A stretch of DNA of 64,000 nt from Flavobacterium ardleyense. GTDB taxonomy: Bacteria > Bacteroidota > Bacteroidia > Flavobacteriales > Flavobacteriaceae. The position numbers and the translations under genes were made by a program. Location: assembly GCF_033547075.1 (NCBI RefSeq), contig NZ_CP137891.1:3038001-3102000 (forward strand). Reading direction: 5' to 3'. The notes below the pieces were generated by a model. It made no database searches. It was not told the DNA's origin and saw nothing but the letters and a program-made list of their open reading frames with translations. Position 1 is the first letter of the stretch; each line of letters starts with the position of its first letter. Below are positions 34,438 to 42,807 of this stretch, piece after piece.

Positions 34438-34494
34438 TTTAGGTTAAAATACCGCAACTTCAAGGTGAGAAATTGCGAAAGAAGTTGCTAGTTT

Positions 34495-35241
34495 TTATCT
34501 TAACTTGATGTCACCACCATCTGCCATCAAAGTTTGTCCGGTCATATATTGACTGTCATCACTTAGTAAAAATGCTACGACTGGTGCTATATCGTCTTTA
34601 GGATCGCCAAAGTGACCCAATGGAATATGTTTTGCAATTTCATCATATTGAGCGGGACTGCTTTCTTTCCATTTCACAACTCCTTCAGTCATTGCCAACG
34701 GACTTACAACATTAACTCTAATTTTATCCTTACCCCATTCATTGGCCGCTACACGGCTTAATCCTCGAATTGCTTCTTTGGCAGCAGCGTAGCTAGCCTG
34801 ACCTATCTGCCCATTGAGTGCAGCGCCCGAACCAAAGTTTACTACTGATCCTTGGTTTTTTTTAAGCTCCTGATATGCGGCTTTCATAAAATTTAAAGTA
34901 GCATTAAAACCTGTCCCAAATGATAAAGACCAATCTTCTTGAGTCAATTCAAGCAATGGTTTTTGTCTTGATGCATGGGCATTATTTACAAGGCCTGTTA
35001 ATTTTCCAAATTTGGCTATAGCCAATTCTACTGCTTCCTGGGCCACAGATTCTTTGGAAACATCTCCTTTTAGAAAAACAATTTTACTTGAGTTTTCTTC
35101 AACTTTCTTTTTACCAGCTTCCTCATTTATATCAACTGCTACTACCGAAGCACCTCTAGCAACTAGTACCGATGTTAATGCTCCCCCAATTCCAGCTGCT
35201 CCGCCGGTTACGATTATTACGTGACCTTTTAAATTTTCCAT
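34495..35241 (-). CDS. SDR family oxidoreductase
   Basis: A 248-residue classical SDR: VTGGAAGIGGALTSVL for the coenzyme, an Asp after beta-2 (VAVDIN) pointing to NAD(H), NNAHA, a catalytic Ser in NFGSGAALNGQIGQASYAAAK with Tyr-x3-Lys, and a standard C-terminus (YMTGQTLMADGG). NNAHA replaces the common NNAG. It heads the minus-strand operon, with a -7 box about 80 bases upstream. Substrate unknown. Confidence 0.88.
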   Translation of the reverse strand: MENLKGHVIIVTGGAAGIGGALTSVLVARGASVVAVDINEEAGKKKVEENSSKIVFLKGDVSKESVAQEAVELAIAKFGKLTGLVNNAHASRQKPLLELTQEDWSLSFGTGFNATLNFMKAAYQELKKNQGSVVNFGSGAALNGQIGQASYAAAKEAIRGLSRVAANEWGKDKIRVNVVSPLAMTEGVVKWKESSPAQYDEIAKHIPLGHFGDPKDDIAPVVAFLLSDDSQYMTGQTLMADGGDIKLR

Positions 35242-35318
35242 ATTTTTTAATTTTAGTTTAAATGTCTAATTGGTAATAACTTCAGTTTTGTTCGTGAGCT
35301 ACGCCAATTAAAGAATAG

Positions 35319-35326
35319 CAAAGATA
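35319..35326 (-). promoter_or_regulatory. Predicted -7 box of the SDR/NDH-2 operon
   Basis: The reverse strand reads TATCTTTG (TAnnTTTG), 78 bases upstream of the SDR start and downstream of the AraC-type gene. It suggests the operon is transcribed separately from its probable regulator. Confidence 0.5.
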
Positions 35327-35458
35327 CCACTGCTTCGAGAAGAATATTTTGTTCACAACGTTTAGAAAAATGTCCAAATAGTGTATTTAACAAAATTTAA
35401 CTTGCTGAAATTGAAGTATTCTAAAACTACAAAATATTATTTAAATGTCTAATAAACT

Positions 35459-36286
35459 TTATTGCAACAACTTCCTAAATTTTCCTGGACTGAAGCCACT
35501 ATGTTTCTTAAAAAACTTTCCGAAACTATAGACATCACTAAAATGTAAACTTTCGGAAATTTGTTCGATACTTTCTGCTGTCTGGGTTAATTGATTTTTG
35601 GCAAATGTCATTGTAGTTGCTGCAATTAGATCACGTGGAGCAGAGCCAGTAGTTTCTCGAACACAATTGCTGATGTATTTTAGAGATAAATTAAGTTTGT
35701 CAGCATAATATTGAAGCTCCCGCTGCGATTTAAAATCTTTTTCAATGGCATTCAGAAATTCGATGGTTATACTTTCTTTGCGATTATTTTTACTAGGAAC
35801 TCTATTTTTACTATCAAAAATTTCTTCGACTACCATATAAATAAGTGCCATATATAAACTTTGGAGGATGCGATCTCTGAAACCTGATCCCACTTCCTTT
35901 TGATAATAATGATTAATTGTCTGAAGGTGTTTCCAAATGACATCAAATTCTACACCATCTAATTTTAACCCTTTGTCAAGTTGCTGCTGATTTTGGTAGG
36001 CTTCGTATTTATTAAAACCTAGCAACAAATCCGAATTTAGTTTTGAATCAACTTCCAACATAAAAAGCTGAATACTTTCAAAGCTGCTCACACTATATAC
36101 CGCACCCTTATTTAAAAAAAACAGTGTGTTAGGCCAAATCTGATAATCTTTTCCGTTTACTTGTATATCCAATTGTCCTTCTTTTAGATAAATAGAGACA
36201 TTTTCTTTAGGAGTATATTTCCTATTGATTTTGATGGTCTCTTTAAAATCTACTTCTGTGATTATAACTAAGGACTTATTATCCAT
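35459..36286 (-). CDS. AraC family transcriptional regulator
   Basis: A 275-residue protein. The N-terminal half is a cupin-type sensing domain (VSIYLKEGQLDIQVNGKDY). The C-terminal AraC/XylS double helix-turn-helix follows, with LNLSLKYISNCVRETTGSAP and the conserved ESLHFSDVYSFGKFFKKHSGFSPGKFR-type second motif. It lies 217 bases upstream of the SDR/NDH-2/amidohydrolase operon on the same strand, so it is the obvious candidate regulator. The inducer is unknown. Confidence 0.92.
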   Translation of the reverse strand: MDNKSLVIITEVDFKETIKINRKYTPKENVSIYLKEGQLDIQVNGKDYQIWPNTLFFLNKGAVYSVSSFESIQLFMLEVDSKLNSDLLLGFNKYEAYQNQQQLDKGLKLDGVEFDVIWKHLQTINHYYQKEVGSGFRDRILQSLYMALIYMVVEEIFDSKNRVPSKNNRKESITIEFLNAIEKDFKSQRELQYYADKLNLSLKYISNCVRETTGSAPRDLIAATTMTFAKNQLTQTAESIEQISESLHFSDVYSFGKFFKKHSGFSPGKFRKLLQ

Positions 36287-36349
36287 TTGAGAGCTTTTTC
36301 TAAATGATTTATGATTTTAAAATTACAATTTTATTTTGGTAGAATTTCC

Positions 36350-36500
36350 CCTAGCCCAGATTGTAGCGGAAAACCCGGAGTCTAAAAAAGCCTTTTTTCT
36401 TAACTTCTGGACACACAAGAGCGACCGGCGGAAGCTCCTTGTGTGGCTTAGAAGTTGGCTTTTTTTGCGAGGATTTGTAGAGAAAAGCTGGATTAGCTCC
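36350..36500 (+). repeat. Dispersed hairpin element, family A copy 2
   Basis: Begins CTAGCCCAGATTGTAGCGGA and ends AAAGCTGGATTAGCTCC, with the apex GAGCGACCGGCGGAAGCTC. The arms pair CACACAAG with CTTGTGTG and AACTTCT with AGAAGTT. The ends match copy 1 (6216-6365) closely while the arms differ. Confidence 0.82.
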
Positions 36501-36535
36501 AAATAAAAAAGCTGATCATCAAAATAATCAGCTTT
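36501..36535 (-). terminator. Terminator of the HIU hydrolase/GlcG-like pair
   Basis: AAAGCTGAT pairs with ATCAGCTTT around a 10-base loop. On the reverse strand TTTTTTATTT follows. It lies 25 bases after the stop of the GlcG-like gene. Confidence 0.75.
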
Positions 36536-36559
36536 GCATGGTTTAAAAAAAGAGTGTAG

Positions 36560-37087
36560 CTACTTTGTACTAATATTATATTCTGGCAAGACCGCAGCTT
36601 TAGCAAATGCATCGTCGGCCTGAGCACCACCACCGCCAGCAACTCCTACAGCGCCAATTAATTGGTCTTTGTAATATAACGGCACCCCACCGCCGAGCAA
36701 TAAAAGTTCTGGAAGATTTGCTAAATTTTGCATGTCAGAATTTGCTTTTGCATCGCGATCCAACTTTAATGTCGCAGTCTTTGTCGAGGCCGAAGTAAAT
36801 GCTTTTCTACGTGCTGCTTCGGTGTTATGAGGGCCAATTCCATCGCCTTTGGATACCACAATTGTTTGTCCCGCCACATCTACAATGGCTACAGTAACTT
36901 CTTTTCCGGCGGCATTTGCGGCTTTCCTTACCTGCTCAACCAATTGGAATGCGATATCAGAAGTTAGCTGAGCAGTAAAATTTAGTTGAGACTTTTGGGT
37001 TTTTGCAGGTCTCATAGACTGTGCATAAGATGTAATTGAGGTTATCATTACTATAAAAATGAATGCACTATTTATATAATTTTTCAT
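36560..37087 (-). CDS. Secreted GlcG/HbpS-family heme-binding-like protein
   Basis: A protein of about 175 residues with a signal peptide (SAFIFIVMITSITSYAQ), then a GlcG/HbpS (DUF336) domain: AANAAGKEVTVAIVDVAGQ, ARRKAFTSASTKTAT and LLLLGGGVPLYYKDQLIGAVGVAGG. I start at MKNYINS, since the ten codons upstream overlap the preceding stop. The family includes heme-binding HbpS, but many members have no known ligand. It follows the HIU hydrolase-like gene immediately (one intervening base), so both are one transcript and both are exported. Confidence 0.85.
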   Translation of the reverse strand: MKNYINSAFIFIVMITSITSYAQSMRPAKTQKSQLNFTAQLTSDIAFQLVEQVRKAANAAGKEVTVAIVDVAGQTIVVSKGDGIGPHNTEAARRKAFTSASTKTATLKLDRDAKANSDMQNLANLPELLLLGGGVPLYYKDQLIGAVGVAGGGGAQADDAFAKAAVLPEYNISTK

Positions 37088-37088
37088 C

Positions 37089-37493
37089 TTAATTTCCTCG
37101 ATAAGTTGAGTAACCAAAAGGTGAAAGTGTAATTGGCACGTGATAGTGATTTTGGTCTTCTATTTGAAATACGACCTCGATAAAGGGATAAAATGACCCT
37201 ATGTTTTTCGCTTTAAAATAATTGGCTGTAAGAAAAGTCAGTCTATAAATTCCTTGATTATCTGCCTTAGAATCTAAAAAATCTGGGATGCGCCCATTTT
37301 TATCGGTTATTTTCTGATCGATGGCCACCCAAGTTTTTTGGTCTTTGGCCCTTTTTTCTAGCATTACTGGCACACCCACCGCAGGTTGTCCTAGACCAAT
37401 ATCTAATATATGACTAGAAAGTTGGAAATTTGAGGATTGAGCAAAGAATAAAGAACTAAATAATAATAGTATTACCAAGAAGAAATTTTTCAT
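37089..37493 (-). CDS. uraH: Exported hydroxyisourate hydrolase-like (transthyretin family) protein
   Basis: HIU hydrolase converts 5-hydroxyisourate to OHCU after urate oxidation. The 134-residue protein has a signal peptide (FLVILLLFSSLFFAQ), then the family's catalytic segments LSSHILDIGLGQPA and HYHVPITLSPFGYSTYRGN. The C-terminal tetrapeptide is YRGN where the enzyme usually has YRGS. The His residues in SHILD and HYHVP are kept. Export to periplasm is known for some bacterial transthyretin-like proteins. No other urate genes are in the window, so activity is inferred only. Confidence 0.85.
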   Translation of the reverse strand: MKNFFLVILLLFSSLFFAQSSNFQLSSHILDIGLGQPAVGVPVMLEKRAKDQKTWVAIDQKITDKNGRIPDFLDSKADNQGIYRLTFLTANYFKAKNIGSFYPFIEVVFQIEDQNHYHVPITLSPFGYSTYRGN

Positions 37494-37590
37494 AAATGTT
37501 AACTTTAATTTAATTTATTTTAAAAATCAGGACAATAGTTACTGTTTTTATAACTATCTTTTAAAACTTAAGCAAAGGAACAAAAAAATG

Positions 37591-37621
37591 TTTGCGAATC
37601 ATTTTTGTTTAAGTATATTTG
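37591..37621 (+). promoter_or_regulatory. Promoter of the MerR/B12 regulator gene
   Basis: TTTG (37591-37594), 19 bases, then TATATTTG (37614-37621): an exact match to the flavobacterial TTTG-N19-TAnnTTTG arrangement. The start codon at 37638 is 17 bases beyond the -7 box. Confidence 0.75.
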
Positions 37622-37634
37622 TGAAAACTTAAAC
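37607..37634 (+). promoter_or_regulatory. Inverted repeat flanking the -7 box, candidate autoregulatory operator
   Basis: GTTTAAGT (37607-37614) and ACTTAAAC (37627-37634) are perfect inverted arms 12 bases apart with the -7 box between them. A third half-site ACTTAAGC is at 37566-37573. A protein bound here would block transcription of the regulator gene directly downstream. Confidence 0.6.
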
Positions 37635-37637
37635 AGA

Positions 37638-38501
37638 ATGAATCGGCTTAGTATTGCACAGTTAGCTCAATTCTCAGGAATTAAACCGCATACCATTCGG
37701 ATTTGGGAGCAGCGCTATAATGCACTATCACCTGAAAGGACGGAAGGAAATACCAGGTCGTATTCGGGCAATGATTTGCGCAGACTCCTTAATATAGTAG
37801 GGCTTTTGGATAGCAAATATAAAGTTTCTGACCTTTGTGTTATGACCGATGAGCATTTGCACCATCTTATCCAACAGCAATATAACGAGGAAGTTGATAC
37901 AGATTTTCAGAAATATGTGTTGCAACTTATCGCGGCGGGAATTGACTTTAACCAAGCGCAGTTTGAAGAAACATTGGATTATTGTCTGGAAAAAATAGGA
38001 GTTATCGCGACTTTCAAAAAAGTGATTTATCCGCTGCTTCAGAGGCTCGGCATGATGTGGGCGGCAGATTTAATGCCACCTGCTCAAGAACATTTTATGA
38101 GCAATATTATTAGACAAAAATTGCTTGTTGCTCTTGATACAATTCCACCGGCAAAAGATACTGCAAAAAAATGGCTGCTTTTTCTGGCCGAAGATGAATT
38201 TCACGAAATAGCACTGCTTTTTGCACATTATCTGTTAAGACTTCGCGGAGAAAATGTTATTTACTTAGGAACAAATGTTCCTTTAAGTACGCTACAACAA
38301 GCCGTGGACACTGTTGTCCCTGATGCTGTGCTGACCTTTTTTGTAAAAAGCAATTTTACCGAAGATCAGCAACTGTATCTTAACTCAGTAAGAAATTGTT
38401 TTCCCAATGGAAATATTTATATTAGTGGGAACGAAAAATTGATATCTACTTTAGAATTAGATAGTAATACGACTTGGCTTCAAAATATCGATGATTTATA
38501 G
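37638..38501 (+). CDS. MerR family regulator with B12-binding domain (CarH/LitR-like)
   Basis: The N-terminal MerR helix-turn-helix reads LSIAQLAQFSGIKPHTIRIWEQRY with wing RTEGNTRSYS. The rest matches the helical plus Rossmann-type cobalamin-binding modules of CarH: MWAADLMPPAQEHFMSNIIR in the helical cap and AEDEFHEIALLFAHYLLRLR for the His loop. Such proteins hold adenosylcobalamin, repress in the dark and release DNA on light. The 288-residue length fits. The start ATG 37638 follows a clear promoter. Carotenoid and photolyase genes lie directly downstream. Light response here is inferred from family and context. Confidence 0.87.
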   Translation: MNRLSIAQLAQFSGIKPHTIRIWEQRYNALSPERTEGNTRSYSGNDLRRLLNIVGLLDSKYKVSDLCVMTDEHLHHLIQQQYNEEVDTDFQKYVLQLIAAGIDFNQAQFEETLDYCLEKIGVIATFKKVIYPLLQRLGMMWAADLMPPAQEHFMSNIIRQKLLVALDTIPPAKDTAKKWLLFLAEDEFHEIALLFAHYLLRLRGENVIYLGTNVPLSTLQQAVDTVVPDAVLTFFVKSNFTEDQQLYLNSVRNCFPNGNIYISGNEKLISTLELDSNTTWLQNIDDL

Positions 38502-38555
38502 AAATACTGTAAAGTGGGATTCAATATAAATAACAACTAAATAATTACAAAATTT

Positions 38556-40049
38556 ATGGCTCGCATTGCAATTATTGGTTCTGGTTTTTCTGGTTTAAGT
38601 GCTGCTTGTTATTTAAGCAAGGCAGGGCACGAAGTGCATATTTTTGAGAAAAATGCGTCCATTGGCGGACGTGCGCGTCAGATGAATACAGACGAAGGCT
38701 ATATTTTTGATATGGGTCCGAGTTGGTATTGGATGCCAGATGTTTTTGAACGTTTTTTTGCAGATTTCGGACATAAACCTTCCGATTTCTATTCGCTTCG
38801 TCTTTTAAATCCTTCTTTTGATATTGTTTTTCCCGAAAACGAAACTATGCACGTTCCGGCAAATTTTGAAGAACTTTGCGCGATGTTCGAATCTATCGAA
38901 AATGGCAGCGCTGTGAAGTTGCAGAAGTTTATGGACGATGCAAAATTTAAGTACGATGTTGGAATGTCAAAATTAATTTACAAACCAGGTTTATCTCTCT
39001 TAGAATTTGCCGATTACGAGGTAATTTCGGGTGCATTAAGATTAGAATTGTTTTCTTCCTTTAGCAAACATGTTCATAAATATTTTACGCATCCAAAGCT
39101 GATTGCATTAATGGAATTCCCGGTATTATTTCTGGGTGCTATGCCACAAGACACACCTGCTTTGTATTCGTTAATGAACTACGCTGGGCTTAAATTAGGA
39201 ACATGGTATCCCAACGGAGGTTTTGGAAAAGTGATAGAAGGAATGGCAAAGGTTGCAACCAACTCTGGCACAAAATTTCATTTGAATGCAGCAGTGACCA
39301 AAATCAATCATCAAGATGGAAAAGCTACTGGAGTAACGGTCAGTGGAGAAAATTTAAATTTTGACTCCGTGGTTTCATCGGCAGATTATCATCATACCGA
39401 AAGCAAACTATTGCAAGAGGAAGATCGAAATTATTCGGAGAAATATTGGGACAAAAAAACCTTTGCTCCTTCTTCATTAATCTATTATTTAGGATTAAAT
39501 AAGCGTCTAAAGAATATTGAACATCATACCTTATTTTTTGAAGAAGATTTAGATGTCCATTCTAGGGAAATATACAAGCAGCCGCAATGGCCTACAAAAC
39601 CGTTATTTTATGTTTGTTGCCCTTCCAAAACTGATAATACTGTTGCTCCTGCTGGACATGAGAATATTTTTATGCTGATGCCAATTGCAACAGACCTTGA
39701 CGATAGCGAGGAAATGCGAGAAAAGTATTTCAAATTAATGATTGAGCGATTAGAAAAGCAAACTGGCGATTCTGTTCTTGAGCACATTGATTATAAAAAG
39801 AGTTATTGTGTGGACGATTTTAAATTAGATTACAATTCATACAAAGGCAATGCTTATGGATTGGCAAACACGCTTATGCAAACTGCCAATTTGAAACCAA
39901 AAATAAAAAACAAAAAGATTAAGAATCTTTTCTATACCGGCCAACTTACCGTTCCTGGACCTGGAGTACCGCCCTCGTTAATATCTGGAAAAATCGTTGC
40001 AGAGCAAGTAGAAAAAAATTTAAAAAAAGCATATGAAAAAGCTATATGA
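38556..40049 (+). CDS. crtI: Phytoene desaturase
   Basis: CrtI desaturates phytoene towards lycopene. The 497-residue flavoprotein has the N-terminal dinucleotide motif IIGSGFSGLSAACYL, FEKNASIGGRARQ, the conserved FDMGPSWYWMP segment, and the C-terminal FYTGQLTVPGPGVPPSLISG signature of carotenoid desaturases. It begins 54 bases after the regulator gene and overlaps crtB by 17 bases, so translation of the two is probably coupled. Confidence 0.95.
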   Translation: MARIAIIGSGFSGLSAACYLSKAGHEVHIFEKNASIGGRARQMNTDEGYIFDMGPSWYWMPDVFERFFADFGHKPSDFYSLRLLNPSFDIVFPENETMHVPANFEELCAMFESIENGSAVKLQKFMDDAKFKYDVGMSKLIYKPGLSLLEFADYEVISGALRLELFSSFSKHVHKYFTHPKLIALMEFPVLFLGAMPQDTPALYSLMNYAGLKLGTWYPNGGFGKVIEGMAKVATNSGTKFHLNAAVTKINHQDGKATGVTVSGENLNFDSVVSSADYHHTESKLLQEEDRNYSEKYWDKKTFAPSSLIYYLGLNKRLKNIEHHTLFFEEDLDVHSREIYKQPQWPTKPLFYVCCPSKTDNTVAPAGHENIFMLMPIATDLDDSEEMREKYFKLMIERLEKQTGDSVLEHIDYKKSYCVDDFKLDYNSYKGNAYGLANTLMQTANLKPKIKNKKIKNLFYTGQLTVPGPGVPPSLISGKIVAEQVEKNLKKAYEKAI

Positions 40050-40869
40050 TAATTTGTCCGTAGAGGTCAGCAAAATGACTACGCGTAGCTATAGCACGAG
40101 CTTTTCTCTTGGAATCTACTTTTTGAGTCCTGCAATTCGAAATTCAATTTATTCCATTTATGGTTTTGTACGAGTGGCCGACGAAATTGTGGATAGCTTT
40201 GAAGGCTACGATCGTGAAGGCTTGTTGGCAAAGTTTCGCGCCGACACCTTTGAGGCAATCGAGCAGGGAATTTCTACCAATCCTATTTTGCATTCGTTCC
40301 AACACGTAGTTAGAGAATACGATATTGATCTTAGTTGGATTACGATTTTCCTTGACAGTATGGCGATGGATTTGCAAACTGTTGAGTACAATAGAGAGAA
40401 ATTTAATTTGTATATTTTAGGTTCCGCAGAAGTAGTTGGTTTGATGTGTCTACACGTTTTTGTCCAAGGAGATAAGAAGCAATTTGATGACCTTAAACCG
40501 TATGCAATGAAGCTGGGTGCGGCATTCCAAAAGGTGAATTTCCTACGAGATATGAAAGATGATTACGAAGTTTTGGGTCGAAACTACTTTCCGCATATCG
40601 ATTTCAATGATTTTACAACTGATTTAAAAGCTACTATTGAGAAAGAGATTGAAGCCGATTTTGCCGAGGGTCTTGCTGGGATAAAGCTACTTCCGGCTTG
40701 CTGCAAAGGCGGCGTTTACTTAGCTTATGTTTATTATTACTCACTTTTTAAAAAAATTAAAAGATTACCTGCATCGCGAATCATGGAAGAGCGAGTGCGC
40801 ATCAATAACACTCATAAATTTGGCTTGATGGTCAATAGTATGGTGCAGTACAAGATGAATTTGCTTTAA
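40033..40869 (+). CDS. crtB: Phytoene synthase
   Basis: CrtB condenses two geranylgeranyl diphosphates to phytoene. The 278-residue protein has the first Asp-rich site in VRVADEIVDSFEGYD and the second in NFLRDMKDDYEVLGRNYFP, the usual squalene/phytoene synthase pair. It starts inside the last 17 bases of crtI. It supplies the substrate of CrtI encoded just upstream. Then comes a 161-base gap with a hairpin before the next gene. Confidence 0.95.
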   Translation: MKKLYDNLSVEVSKMTTRSYSTSFSLGIYFLSPAIRNSIYSIYGFVRVADEIVDSFEGYDREGLLAKFRADTFEAIEQGISTNPILHSFQHVVREYDIDLSWITIFLDSMAMDLQTVEYNREKFNLYILGSAEVVGLMCLHVFVQGDKKQFDDLKPYAMKLGAAFQKVNFLRDMKDDYEVLGRNYFPHIDFNDFTTDLKATIEKEIEADFAEGLAGIKLLPACCKGGVYLAYVYYYSLFKKIKRLPASRIMEERVRINNTHKFGLMVNSMVQYKMNLL

Positions 40870-40936
40870 TATCTGATGCCACTTTTGGCTTTCGCCGAAT
40901 GTATATAGATTAACAAGAAGCTATAAATTTCTTAAG

Positions 40937-41017
40937 AATGTTGGAGGTTTTAACTTCGATTTTTGGGGCACTTCGGCAACTACCGAAGTCATAAAATCAT
41001 CCAACTCCTTAGAATAC
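40937..41017 (+). other. Hairpin between crtB and the SRPBCC gene
   Basis: An inner stem ACTTCGG/CCGAAGT (40970-40991) sits inside a longer interrupted stem, TTGGA and TTTTA on the left with TAAAA and TCCAA on the right. There is no T-run, so it could stabilise the crtIB part of the transcript or pause transcription rather than end it. Confidence 0.45.
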
Positions 41018-41030
41018 AAAAAAAACAAAA

Positions 41031-41495
41031 ATGAAAACCTATCAATATAAGGCGGAGCAGTTTATCCCAATAGATTTAGAGCACGCTTGGGACTTTTTTT
41101 CGAATCCTAGAAACCTTTCAACCTTGACGCCAAAAGAAATGGATTTCACGGTTTTGACTGAGTTACCTGCAGCAATCTACGAGAATATGCTCATTGATTA
41201 TACTGTAAAACCATTGTTTGGTATTCCGTTAAAATGGCAAACAGAAATTATCGAAGTAGAGCACAAAAAGCACTTCACCGATATTCAAAGCAAAGGACCT
41301 TTCAAGCTATGGAGACATAAACACGAGTTTGAAGCTGTTGAAGGTGGAGTTTTGATGAATGATACCGTTGATTACCAAATGCCTTTTGGAATTTTAGGAA
41401 CCTTGGGTCACTCACTTTTGGTAAAAAAACGAATAGAAGGTATCTTTACCTATAGGAAAAAAGTATTGGACAAATTATACAAAAATAAAAAATAA
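41031..41495 (+). CDS. SRPBCC family lipid-binding-like protein
   Basis: A 154-residue START/Bet v1-type fold. It opens YQYKAEQFIPIDLEHAWDFF, has SNPRNLSTLTPKEMDF, then the usual beta-strands (HKHEFEAVEGGVLMNDTVDY), and ends with a long helix. No signal peptide. Proteins like this often sit in flavobacterial crt operons; they may bind a hydrophobic ligand such as a carotenoid, but this is not proven. Its TAA overlaps the ATG of crtZ (TAATG), so the two are coupled. Confidence 0.85.
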   Translation: MKTYQYKAEQFIPIDLEHAWDFFSNPRNLSTLTPKEMDFTVLTELPAAIYENMLIDYTVKPLFGIPLKWQTEIIEVEHKKHFTDIQSKGPFKLWRHKHEFEAVEGGVLMNDTVDYQMPFGILGTLGHSLLVKKRIEGIFTYRKKVLDKLYKNKK

Positions 41496-41983
41496 TGGTA
41501 CTTACAAATATACTAATTACGCTAGGAGCATTCGTTGGGATGGAAGCCGTTGCTTGGCTTGCTCACAAATATCTGATGCATGGATTTCTTTGGACTTTAC
41601 ACGCCGATCATCATAAAAAAGAAACTACAGATTTTCTAGAACGCAATGATTCCTTCTTTTTAATCTTTGCAACGCCTGGAATTATTTGTCTTTTCATAGG
41701 AATGCAAAATGATTTTAATCCGTTATTTTTCATCGGCTTGGGAATCACGCTTTACGGAATGGCTTACTTCTTTATTCATGATATTTTTATTCACCAACGC
41801 TTTAAAGTACTTCGTAATTCAGATAATGCCTATTTCAAAGCCTTAAGACGTGCTCACAAAATGCACCACAAACATCTTGGCAAGGAGCACGGAGAATGTT
41901 TTGGCATGCTATGGGTTCCTATAAAATACTTCAAGCAAAGTATGGATAAGAAAAAATCTGCTACTACTAAAGTCAGTTCTTAA
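41495..41983 (+). CDS. crtZ: Beta-carotene hydroxylase CrtZ (fatty acid hydroxylase superfamily)
   Basis: CrtZ adds 3-hydroxyls to beta-carotene rings to give zeaxanthin. The 162-residue membrane protein has the histidine clusters of the di-iron family: HKYLMH, HADHH, FFIHDIFIHQRF and RRAHKMHHKH, set among four hydrophobic helices. It begins at the last base of the preceding stop. A lycopene cyclase (crtY) would be needed to make its substrate and is not present in this window. Confidence 0.93.
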   Translation: MVLTNILITLGAFVGMEAVAWLAHKYLMHGFLWTLHADHHKKETTDFLERNDSFFLIFATPGIICLFIGMQNDFNPLFFIGLGITLYGMAYFFIHDIFIHQRFKVLRNSDNAYFKALRRAHKMHHKHLGKEHGECFGMLWVPIKYFKQSMDKKKSATTKVSS

Positions 41984-42021
41984 TATAAAACGAAATTTTT
42001 TAATCTTTGAAAAATTTAGAT

Positions 42022-42804
42022 ATGAAAAAAACTTTACAGATTGCAAACGGTATAGCATTAGTCTTTACAATCGTGATGAGCTATGTTTCTAATACTGGCG
42101 TTTTTGATGGTAATACTATGAAAACCGTCTCGGATTCTTATTGGAATCTCTTCACTCCTGCTGGCTACGCATTTTCAATTTGGGGAGTTATTTATCTCGG
42201 ATTACTCGGATTCGTTTTATACACTGGCCGTTCACTATTTACCAAGAAAGAAGAAAATGACACTATTATACTCGAAGTAGGATGGTGGTTTGTCATTTCG
42301 TGCATCGGAAATTCGCTGTGGGTTGTGGCGTGGCTTTACAACTACACTTTAGTTGCAGCAATTATAATGTTCATCGTACTAATTTCATTAATCAAAATAA
42401 TTATTAATACTAGAATGGAGCTCGACTTCCAGCCTTTGCATAGATACTTGCTTATTTATTGGCCATTTGCTTTCTACAGCGGATGGATTTCGGTTGCATT
42501 TATTGCAAATATTTCGGCTTTGTTGACCAAAAATAATTGGGATGGGTTCGGAATTTCCGAGGTTACGTGGACTATTATAATGATTGCAATTGTAGGACTT
42601 CTAAATATTGCAATTGTTCTAACGCGAAATTTACGAGAATTTGCCCTTGTGGGGATTTGGGCACTTATTGCAATTGCGGTTTCCAATAGCGACAAAGGTT
42701 CAGCAGATGTGGTGATGGCTGCTTATATTATGGCTGGAATTATTTTTATAACAATTGGGTATAGTGGCTTTAAAAATAGAGAAAATACGATTTCTAAAAT
42801 GTAA
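42022..42804 (+). CDS. TspO/tryptophan-rich sensory protein-like membrane protein
   Basis: A 260-residue protein with seven or so hydrophobic helices. The segment FTPAGYAFSIWGVIYLGLLGF resembles the helix-1/2 region of TspO-like proteins, and other Trp-rich helices follow (WWFVISCIGNSLWVVAWLYNY). It is longer than true TspO (about 160). The open frame starts five codons earlier at a TTG, but ATG 42022 is preferred. It lies between crtZ and the photolyase gene (3-base gap). TspO proteins bind porphyrins and affect light-linked carotenoid genes in phototrophs; role here inferred. Confidence 0.8.
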   Translation: MKKTLQIANGIALVFTIVMSYVSNTGVFDGNTMKTVSDSYWNLFTPAGYAFSIWGVIYLGLLGFVLYTGRSLFTKKEENDTIILEVGWWFVISCIGNSLWVVAWLYNYTLVAAIIMFIVLISLIKIIINTRMELDFQPLHRYLLIYWPFAFYSGWISVAFIANISALLTKNNWDGFGISEVTWTIIMIAIVGLLNIAIVLTRNLREFALVGIWALIAIAVSNSDKGSADVVMAAYIMAGIIFITIGYSGFKNRENTISKM

Positions 42805-42807
42805 TTC

